13,010 nucleotides of DNA from Flavobacterium psychrophilum. Lineage in GTDB: Bacteria > Bacteroidota > Bacteroidia > Flavobacteriales > Flavobacteriaceae. Positions 8,040 through 13,010 of the stretch are shown one piece after another. Positions within the stretch are counted from its first letter, which is position 1; every line of letters begins with the position of its first letter. The stretch is from assembly GCA_945861915.1 (NCBI GenBank), contig CAMAWK010000048.1:1-13010 (forward strand). Reading direction: 5' to 3'. The notes under the pieces were generated by a model. The model had not been told where the DNA came from. It made no database searches and saw nothing but the letters and a program-made list of their open reading frames with translations. The translations under genes and the position numbers were made by a program.

Positions 8040-8744
8040 ATGAAAGAAAATCTAGCCCATTGCCATAGTTGTTTGAATGAAAATTGTTTTGTTAAAAAAC
8101 ACATTCATTTAGAGAAAATGAAAGTATATATCCAAAAAAAACGCAGTTTTGTTTGTAAAAAAGGACAGCAGTTTATCATTGAAGGTGCTCCAATTCAGGG
8201 ATTGTATTTTATTTTTGACGGAAAAGCAAAAACTGTAAAAACGGGAATTAATGGCAGGGAACAAATCGTTCGACTGACCAAAAGTGGCGACACGGTTGGC
8301 TTTAGAGGTTTTGGAACGAGTAATCGCTATTTGATTGGTGCTTATGCTTTAGAAGATACGCTTTTATGTAATTTTAGCAACGAAGATATGCTCGATATTC
8401 TTCATAATGTGCCAGAATTTACTTTTGATTTAATGCTTTTTTATGCTGAAGAATTAAATAAAAGTGAAAATAATATTCGAAAAATCGCCCAAATGAATGT
8501 AAGGGAACGGGTGATTGACACCTTATTATATATTCATCGAAAATTTGGACAAAACAATGGCATGATCGAATTGGATTTATCCAGAAAAGAAATTGCTGAT
8601 TTTGCTGGAACTACTGATGAGCAAGTGATTCGAGTGATTTCGAGTTTAAAAAAAGAATCGCTAATTACCTCTTCAGGAAAAAAAATAGGTCTTTTAAATA
8701 TCGATAAACTCAAGTCCGAAATCAAAGAGCACAAATATCTTTAG
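8040..8744 (+). CDS. Crp/Fnr-family transcription regulator with FNR-like cysteines
   Basis: This 234-residue protein has the standard layout: an N-terminal cysteine segment, a cyclic-nucleotide-type beta-roll sensor domain (about 30-120), a dimerisation helix (about 125-160) and a C-terminal winged helix-turn-helix (about 175-225). The N-terminus reads C8-H-S-C11-x4-C16, and a fourth cysteine, C110 in 'YALEDTLLC', aligns with the conserved internal cysteine of E. coli FNR (C122 in ALETSMVCEIPF). An oxygen- or NO-labile [4Fe-4S] cluster is therefore plausible, although FNR has a C-x2-C-x5-C spacing. C39 is an extra cysteine. The recognition helix reads D193-E194-Q-V-I197-R198: Glu and Arg, which contact the central G:C pair in CRP and FNR, are kept, while FNR's Ser is Ile. 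The gene is divergent from the nitrate reductase and precedes the porin-Nrt genes, so it is the likely local regulator of nitrate assimilation. Confidence 0.92.
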   Translation: MKENLAHCHSCLNENCFVKKHIHLEKMKVYIQKKRSFVCKKGQQFIIEGAPIQGLYFIFDGKAKTVKTGINGREQIVRLTKSGDTVGFRGFGTSNRYLIGAYALEDTLLCNFSNEDMLDILHNVPEFTFDLMLFYAEELNKSENNIRKIAQMNVRERVIDTLLYIHRKFGQNNGMIELDLSRKEIADFAGTTDEQVIRVISSLKKESLITSSGKKIGLLNIDKLKSEIKEHKYL

Positions 8745-8797
8745 TTTTTATAAACTTTCCATAATTACAATAGGTTCTACTTTTGTATATATATTTT

Positions 8798-8843
8798 GCC
8801 ACGAATTCACGAATATAAAAATTAGTGAATTGGTGGCTTTTTC
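8798..8843 (+). terminator. Hairpin followed by T-run, probable terminator of the regulator gene
   Basis: GCCACGAATTCAC (8798-8810) pairs with GTGAATTGGTGGC (8825-8837) with one mismatch (8803 with 8832), leaving a 14-base AT-rich loop and followed by T-rich sequence from 8838. It would separate the regulator transcript from the porin-nrt transcript. Hairpins built on 'GCCACGAATTCAC' also look like a dispersed repeat, so this could be a mobile repeat serving as a terminator. Confidence 0.6.
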
Positions 8844-8873
8844 TTTAAAAGCATTTTTTCAATTCCTTATCTT

Positions 8874-8890
8874 TTAGTTATAAATACGTA
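8874..8890. promoter_or_regulatory. Candidate Crp/Fnr-type operator, copy B (degenerate left arm)
   Basis: TTAGTTATAAATACGTA shares the 12 bases TATAAATACGTA with copy A, and its left half-site is AGTTA instead of ACGTA, so one arm is intact. It lies about 195 bases upstream of the porin ATG. No good -7 box follows at the spacing seen for copy A, so it may be an auxiliary site. Confidence 0.45.
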
Positions 8891-9032
8891 TTTTTTTAAA
8901 AATGCCTATTTCGCTATTTATTGATTATCAAATTATTAAAAATTTAATCTGCTATAAAACAGTTTTTAAACTGCTATTCATTGCTTTTTTTGAGTATTAA
9001 AAAGATATTTATCGGTGGTAAAATCCATAAAC

Positions 9033-9048
9033 TACGTACAAATACGTA
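9033..9048. promoter_or_regulatory. Candidate Crp/Fnr-type operator, copy C
   Basis: TACGTACAAATACGTA has two perfect 6-base inverted arms around CAAA, the same ACGTA-N4-TACGT core as copy A. It ends 28 bases before the porin ATG at 9077. Depending on which -7 element is used, it either overlaps the promoter (box at 9051) or sits 26.5 bases (centre to first base) upstream of a weaker TAATTTAA at 9067, the same spacing as copy A. Confidence 0.6.
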
Positions 9049-9050
9049 CT

Positions 9051-9058
9051 TACATTTG
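9051..9058 (+). promoter_or_regulatory. Candidate -7 promoter box for the porin-nrt operon
   Basis: TACATTTG matches TAnnTTTG exactly, 18 bases before the ATG at 9077, and directly follows operator copy C. No TTG lies at the -33 spacing. The close contact with the palindrome would suit repression; the alternative box at 9067-9074 would suit activation but leaves almost no leader. Confidence 0.4.
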
Positions 9059-9076
9059 CTTCATACTAATTTAAAT

Positions 9077-10519
9077 ATGAAGATTATGTTAAACATTACT
9101 AAGCAATTACAAAAAATCGAAGGATTCAAAAAAGGAAAAACAGCATCAATTCGTTTTTCAAAATCAATTTTTTTAGGAATAACAGCAATCATTTTTGGTC
9201 AAAATGTTGCGAATGCTCAGTTGACAGCCACTGGACAAATTAGAGAAAGAACCGAGGCGAGAGGCGGACAAGGAACTTTGCTTCAAGATGGAAAAAGAGG
9301 TTCGTTATTTAACACTCAACGAACCAGATTAAATGTTGGTTTTACAGGTTATAGATACAAGGTGTATGCTTCGTTACAAGATGTACGTGTTTGGGGACAA
9401 GACGCTTCTACTATAAACAGAAATACTATTGATGCTAATGATGGAATTATGTTTCATGAAGCTTGGGGTGAAATTATGTTGATTGATACCATTAGTACCA
9501 TTCAAAATTTATCCTTAAAAATTGGGCGTCAAGAAATTGCTTATGATGATCAAAAAGTTCTTGGAAGTTTAGATTGGTTGCAACAAGCCAGAAGACATGA
9601 TGCGATTGTTTTAAAATATGCCAATAAAGGTTGGACTGCCGATTTTGGGGTGGCTTTTAATCAAAGAAAAGAGTTGAATTCTGGTACAACTTATGAGGGT
9701 TGGGCAGGACCAGCTGCTACCGTTTATCCAGCTGGAACAAACGGAATAGGTCATGCATACAAATCGTTTCAATATGCATATATAGGTAAGAAATTTTTCT
9801 TTGGTGATATGTCATTTTTATTCTTCAAAGATGATTTTAGTAAATTTACTGGACCTGCAAATGCTCCAACAGCATTTATAGAAGGTGTAAATGCAAGAAC
9901 CACTACTGGTTTTTATTACAACCTAAACCCAACTAGAAAATTAAACTTGAATGGTAGTTTATATTACCAAGGAGGAAAAGACAAACTAGGGAAAACTATT
10001 AGTGCAAAATTGGGTTCACTAACCGCAACCTATCAAGTAAGCCGAAAATTATTCTTAGGAGCTGGTGCCGATTATTTGTCAGGAACAGATGGAACAACGG
10101 CGGCTTCTCAAAACAATCAATTTGATCCTTTGTACGGAACACCACACAAATTCTGGGGATACATGGATTATTTTTATGTAGCTAGTCCGTTTGGTGCTCA
10201 AGGATTGCTAAATTATTTTGTTAAAGCCAAATACAATGCAAATGATAATTTGAGTTTATTTTTAGATGTTCACGGATTTGAATCAGCGGCAGATCTTGCT
10301 GGAAATTTAGATAAATATCTTGGTACTGAGGTAGATTTAAGAGTCAATTATAAATTCACCAAATTGATCAATATCGAAGGGGGTTATTCTGTTATGGCAG
10401 CTAAAAACACTATGGCTTCTGCAGCGGTTAAAAATGTTGTAAACCCAAAATTGACAGCTCAATGGGCGTATGTCATGTTGAATATTACACCTAATTTCTT
10501 GAATACTAAAAAAATGTAA
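9077..10519 (+). CDS. Outer-membrane porin, alginate-export family, in nitrate uptake operon
   Basis: This 480-residue protein is predicted to be an outer-membrane beta-barrel of the alginate-export (AlgE-like) family. The start at ATG 9077 gives a long signal peptide with a basic n-region, a hydrophobic run (SIFLGITAIIFG) and cleavage after NVANAQ (residue 48). A second ATG at 9086 is also possible. Family-typical segments follow the signal: QRTRLNVGFTGY, SLQDVRVWGQDAST, LKIGRQEIAYDD and DWLQQARRHDAIVLKY. The remainder is alternating aromatic/polar strands with glycine-rich turns, as in a barrel. It lies 57 bases before nrtA on the same strand, with no terminator between them. A role in passing nitrate or nitrite across the outer membrane is therefore inferred; family members elsewhere export alginate or take up other small anions and molecules. 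Confidence 0.85.
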   Translation: MKIMLNITKQLQKIEGFKKGKTASIRFSKSIFLGITAIIFGQNVANAQLTATGQIRERTEARGGQGTLLQDGKRGSLFNTQRTRLNVGFTGYRYKVYASLQDVRVWGQDASTINRNTIDANDGIMFHEAWGEIMLIDTISTIQNLSLKIGRQEIAYDDQKVLGSLDWLQQARRHDAIVLKYANKGWTADFGVAFNQRKELNSGTTYEGWAGPAATVYPAGTNGIGHAYKSFQYAYIGKKFFFGDMSFLFFKDDFSKFTGPANAPTAFIEGVNARTTTGFYYNLNPTRKLNLNGSLYYQGGKDKLGKTISAKLGSLTATYQVSRKLFLGAGADYLSGTDGTTAASQNNQFDPLYGTPHKFWGYMDYFYVASPFGAQGLLNYFVKAKYNANDNLSLFLDVHGFESAADLAGNLDKYLGTEVDLRVNYKFTKLINIEGGYSVMAAKNTMASAAVKNVVNPKLTAQWAYVMLNITPNFLNTKKM

Positions 10520-10528
10520 TTCAATTAG

Positions 10529-10560
10529 ATTTAAAGATTAAAAAATTTAAAGATTAAAAA
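10529..10560. repeat. 16-base perfect tandem duplication before nrtA
   Basis: ATTTAAAGATTAAAAA occurs twice back to back (10529-10544 and 10545-10560), followed by a partial third unit, in the 57-base spacer between the porin and nrtA. It is very AT-rich and probably a slippage product. It gives a long unstructured leader just before the nrtA start. Confidence 0.75.
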
Positions 10561-10576
10561 TTTAAAAAATATAAAA

Positions 10577-11791
10577 ATGAAAAAAATATCAATAAAATTT
10601 AAAAATTTGCTTGTAGCTTTTATGCTAACAATTGCAACTGGTTTTACTGCAATAAATGCTCAAGAACCTGTAAAATTAGGATTCATTCCCTTAACCGATT
10701 GTTCGCCTTTAGTAATGGCAAAGGAACTCGGATTGTTCAAAAAATATGGGGTTGAAGTGGTTTTAACCAAAGAAACTTCTTGGGCTAATGTTCGTGATAA
10801 AATCTTAACAGGTGAATTAGATGGTGCGCACTGCTTGTATTCTATGCCGTTTTCAGTGTATACTGGTGTGGGTGGAAAAGAAGGTTCTTTGATGAAAATT
10901 GCGATGATGCTCAACGTAAATGGTCAAGCAATTACGCTTTCAAAGGATTTTTGTGGTAAAGTAGGTTTCAAACAAATGAATAAAGTAACGCCTGTAGTTT
11001 CTGCAAAATTAAAAGCCGAGAAAGAAGTTACTTTTGCCATGACTTTCCCAGGAGGTACGCACGATTTATGGTTGCGTAACTGGATGTCACTAGCGGGATT
11101 AAACCAAAAAGCGGTAAAAATTATCACGATTCCTCCTCCGCAAATGGTAGCCAATATGAAAGTAGGAAATATGGACGGATACTGTGTGGGGGAACCTTGG
11201 GGTGGTGTTGCTGCTAAACAAGGAATTGGTTTTACTCAAATTGCCACGCAGGATATTTGGAAAGATCACCCAGAAAAAGCATTGGTTATTAATAACGAAT
11301 TCAGTACCAAACACAAGGCTGATTTGGTTAAAGTTATGAAAGCCGTAATGGAAGCCTGCAAATGGTTAGACTCTCCTGCCAATCGGAAAAAAGCTGCCGC
11401 CATTATCGGAAAAGCACCTTATGTAAATGCGCCTGCCGAAGTAATAGAAAACAGGTTAATGGGTAATTATGACTTGGGTTGTAGCCTCGGAACCGAAATT
11501 TACGACAACGATTATATGTTATTTCACAAAGGAGGAGCCGTTAATTTTCCTCGCAAATCGCACGGAATTTGGGCAATGGCACAATTTGTACGATTTGGTT
11601 ATTTGAAAGAAGAACCAAATTACAAAGCAATTGCAGAAAAAATTGTAATGGATGATTTGTACAAAGAAGTAGCTGCTAGTATGAAAATAAAAGTACCAGC
11701 AGATGATATGAAACCCTTTTCTCTTACAATGGATAAAACGGTTTTTGATCCAAACAACCCGTCGGCTTATTTAAAAGTAGTTAAAAAGTAA
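10577..11791 (+). CDS. nrtA: Nitrate ABC transporter, periplasmic substrate-binding protein NrtA
   Basis: This 404-residue protein would bind nitrate (possibly nitrite) in the periplasm and deliver it to NrtB. A Sec signal peptide ends at A-I-N-A-Q29. There is no lipobox cysteine at the cleavage site, so unlike the lipid-anchored cyanobacterial NrtA it should be soluble. Family signatures are clear: LGFIPLTDCSPLVMAKELGL (about 35-54), PGGTHDLWLRNW (158-169), PPPQMVANMKVGNMDGY (186-202), GEPW (205-208) and HPEKAL (230-235). His162 and Lys233 lie in the segments that supply nitrate contacts in cyanobacterial NrtA; I infer their equivalence from motif context. The protein is slightly shorter than cyanobacterial NrtA. 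It sits between the porin and nrtB. A cyanate or bicarbonate-binding homologue (CynA/CmpA) is the main alternative, but the adjacent nitrate reductase favours nitrate. Confidence 0.92.
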   Translation: MKKISIKFKNLLVAFMLTIATGFTAINAQEPVKLGFIPLTDCSPLVMAKELGLFKKYGVEVVLTKETSWANVRDKILTGELDGAHCLYSMPFSVYTGVGGKEGSLMKIAMMLNVNGQAITLSKDFCGKVGFKQMNKVTPVVSAKLKAEKEVTFAMTFPGGTHDLWLRNWMSLAGLNQKAVKIITIPPPQMVANMKVGNMDGYCVGEPWGGVAAKQGIGFTQIATQDIWKDHPEKALVINNEFSTKHKADLVKVMKAVMEACKWLDSPANRKKAAAIIGKAPYVNAPAEVIENRLMGNYDLGCSLGTEIYDNDYMLFHKGGAVNFPRKSHGIWAMAQFVRFGYLKEEPNYKAIAEKIVMDDLYKEVAASMKIKVPADDMKPFSLTMDKTVFDPNNPSAYLKVVKK

Positions 11792-11794
11792 CTT

Positions 11795-11904
11795 TAACCG
11801 CAAAGGTTACAAAGATTTCGCAAAGTTCGCAGAGTAAAAACTTTTTTGACCTTTTATAGTTCAAAAAATCTGTGTTAATCCGTTTAATCCGTGTCATCTG
11901 CGGC
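11795..11904. repeat. CGCAAAG- and ATCCGT-type intergenic repeats between nrtA and nrtB
   Basis: The 161-base spacer between nrtA and nrtB holds two repeat blocks. The first (11799-11834) has CAAAG at 11801, 11810 and 11821, spaced about 10 bases, plus CAGAG at 11830. The second (11873-11903) has ATCCGT at 11878 and 11887 followed by ATCTGC at 11896, spaced 9 bases. I see no gene and no hairpin-plus-T-run terminator, so the operon can read through. Both blocks resemble dispersed intergenic repeats; copy number in the genome is unknown. Confidence 0.55.
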
Positions 11905-11952
11905 AAAAAAAATATGCGACACTTCACTAATACAAAACTAAACTAGAATATC

Positions 11953-12831
11953 ATGTCAAATAACACACTAACAATAAATGATTTAGAACAAAATACAGCC
12001 GTAGTTTCTGACGCGAATGTAGCGAGTTCTAAAAACAACGAAAAAACTACAGCATTTCTAAATGGAATACTCGAAAAATCGAAATCGATTCTTTTTGCAG
12101 GGCTGGGATTATTTATTTTTGGCGGTTTATGGGAAGCGTTGAGTGCTTATACCGAAAACGCTTTGCCAACTCCTATAGCTACGCTCACTGTTTTGAAAGA
12201 AATGATTTTAGATCCTTTCTATGATTATGGACCCAATGATAAAGGAATTGGATTGCAATTGTTCAGCTCGTTAAAAACGGTTTTAAGCGGATTTTTATTT
12301 GGTTCATTAGTCGCTATTCCGCTTGGAATTTTGATTGGAGCCAACAAAATTTGCAAACTTGTATTTTATCCTATCGTTCAATTATTGAAACCTGTTTCGC
12401 CTTTGGCTTGGTTTCCAATTGGATTAGTGGTTTTTAAAGATACAGGAATGGCAACAGTTTTCATTGTATTTATTACATCGTTATGGTCTACTTTAATCAA
12501 CACTTCTTTTGGTGTTGCTTCGATTCCACAAGATCATAAGAATGTTGCCAAAGCCTTTGGATTCTCGAAAAAAAGGTATTTAACTAAGATTTTAATTCCG
12601 TATAGTTTACCACATATCATAACAGGTTTGCGTTTGAGTATCAGCGTAGCTTGGTTGGTAATTGTAGCAGGCGAAATGCTTTCTGGTGGATCAGGAATTG
12701 GATTTTTTGTTTGGGACAGTTGGAATGCATTAAGCCTCGAAAGAGTAATATCGGCAATTATCATCATTGGAGTAGTAGGTTTATTATTAGATAGACTATT
12801 CACTTATTTTGAAAACAAAGTAGCGTACTGA
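11953..12831 (+). CDS. nrtB: Nitrate ABC transporter permease NrtB
   Basis: This 292-residue inner-membrane protein would form the nitrate channel of the importer as a homodimer. It has a polar ~40-residue N-terminal tail, then hydrophobic segments near 45-65, 104-130, 136-160, 165-190, 228-242 and 262-285, the usual six for this family. The cytoplasmic EAA loop that docks the ATPase is visible as AKAFGFSKKRYLTKILIPYSLP (199-220), with the conserved G at 203. 'LKPVSPLAWFPIGLVVF' (145-161) and 'GEMLSGGSGIGFFVWDSWN' (240-258) are typical of NrtB/CynB/SsuC-type permeases. The ATG at 11953 gives a normal family length. It follows nrtA and precedes the ATPase. Confidence 0.93.
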   Translation: MSNNTLTINDLEQNTAVVSDANVASSKNNEKTTAFLNGILEKSKSILFAGLGLFIFGGLWEALSAYTENALPTPIATLTVLKEMILDPFYDYGPNDKGIGLQLFSSLKTVLSGFLFGSLVAIPLGILIGANKICKLVFYPIVQLLKPVSPLAWFPIGLVVFKDTGMATVFIVFITSLWSTLINTSFGVASIPQDHKNVAKAFGFSKKRYLTKILIPYSLPHIITGLRLSISVAWLVIVAGEMLSGGSGIGFFVWDSWNALSLERVISAIIIIGVVGLLLDRLFTYFENKVAY

Positions 12832-12834
12832 GAA

Positions 12835-12910
12835 TTTAAAGTTTAAAGTTTAAAAGTTTAAAGTTGTTGTATTGCAAAATACTTTTAGTCAACCTTAAAC
12901 AACTTTAAAC
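12835..12910. repeat. TTTAAAG tandem repeat forming a branched hairpin before the ATPase gene
   Basis: Four TTTAAAG-type units run from 12835 to 12863. The last, extended to GTTTAAAGTTGTT (12856-12868), pairs perfectly over 13 bases with AACAACTTTAAAC (12898-12910). Inside the loop a second stem GTATT/AATAC (12869-12873 with 12878-12882) closes over four bases. The structure stands in the 117-base spacer between nrtB and the ATPase gene. No T-run follows, so it is not an obvious terminator; it may stabilise the upstream message. Confidence 0.65.
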
Positions 12911-12948
12911 CTTAAACCATATTAAACAATCCTAAACCCAAAAAAAAC

Positions 12949-13010
12949 ATGAGTTATTTAGAAATAAAAAATTTAGAAATATCCTTTCCAACTCCAAAAG
13001 GAAAATACAT
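12949..13010 (+). CDS. NrtC/NrtD-like nitrate transporter ATPase (N-terminus only, cut by window)
   Basis: Only about 20 codons are present, reading MSYLEIKNLEISFPTPKGKY. 'LEIKNL..SF' is the standard first strand of an ABC ATPase domain, and 'F-P-T-P-K-G-x-Y' resembles the start of NrtC/NrtD. Position directly after nrtA and nrtB supports the call. The Walker and signature motifs lie outside the window, so whether it is NrtD-like (ATPase alone) or NrtC-like (with a binding domain) cannot be told. Confidence 0.75.
   Translation, partial: MSYLEIKNLEISFPTPKGKY

Larger units (their letters stand above)
8745..9076. other. 332-base non-coding spacer between regulator and porin
   Basis: No convincing gene is present on either strand. 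The spacer holds, in order: a TACTTTTG -7-like box at 8778-8785 with no downstream gene to serve; a terminator-like hairpin at 8798-8843; a degenerate copy of the ACGTA-N4-TACGT palindrome at 8874-8890; a perfect core copy at 9033-9048; and a -7-like box at 9051-9058. The open frame of the porin extends back to a TTG at 8981, but that stretch contains the operator-like palindrome and encodes no signal peptide, so I treat it as untranslated. Confidence 0.6.

Noticed and set aside
8778..8785. TACTTTTG, an exact -7 box match
   Set aside because: It is followed directly by a terminator-like hairpin and no nearby gene; such an 8-mer with two free bases is expected by chance in AT-rich DNA.
8981..9076. 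N-terminal extension of the porin from a TTG
   Set aside because: It contains the operator-like palindrome and a -7 box and would place 32 extra residues before the signal peptide.

Overview
The window looks like a chromosomal segment from a Bacteroidota bacterium, most likely Flavobacterium or a close relative. The DNA is AT-rich, start codons lack clear Shine-Dalgarno sites, and several genes are preceded by matches to the flavobacterial -7 promoter box TAnnTTTG. Exported proteins carry signal peptides ending in A-Q. Intergenic spacers hold AT-rich palindromes and CGCAAAG- or ATCCGT-type repeats. This assignment rests on style and protein character, not on a database match.

Layout. Positions 1-1380 (+) are the 3' part of an ABC exporter with fused membrane and ATPase domains. 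Positions 1501-2049 (+) encode a secreted PEBP/YbhB-like protein, ending at a strong hairpin terminator shared with the convergent cluster. On the minus strand (2103-7746), read from right to left, come a 1170-residue fused assimilatory nitrate reductase, a 475-residue rubredoxin-tailed protein related to nitrite/sulfite reductases but without their cluster cysteines, and a hotdog acyl-CoA thioesterase. From 8040 on the plus strand come a Crp/Fnr-type regulator with an FNR-like cysteine set, an outer-membrane channel of the alginate-export family, and the nitrate ABC importer: NrtA (periplasmic binding protein), NrtB (permease) and the first codons of an NrtC/D-like ATPase that runs off the window. 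No tRNA, rRNA, CRISPR array or transposase is visible.

How the genes fit together. The porin would pass nitrate across the outer membrane, NrtA would bind it, and NrtB with the ATPase would import it. The fused cytoplasmic enzyme would reduce it to nitrite with NAD(P)H, passing electrons through FAD and [2Fe-2S] to [4Fe-4S] and molybdopterin. A nitrite reductase is not in the window; it may lie beyond the right edge.

The most notable signal is a repeated palindrome, core ACGTA-N4-TACGT. One copy lies in the divergent spacer before the regulator gene, and a degenerate and a perfect core copy lie between the regulator and the porin. Its symmetry and the position of its G match Crp/Fnr dimer sites, but the sequence differs from the standard FNR (TTGAT) and CRP (TGTGA) half-sites. 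I infer that it is the operator of the regulator encoded here. The second notable item is the rubredoxin-tailed pseudo-nitrite-reductase paired with the nitrate reductase fusion.
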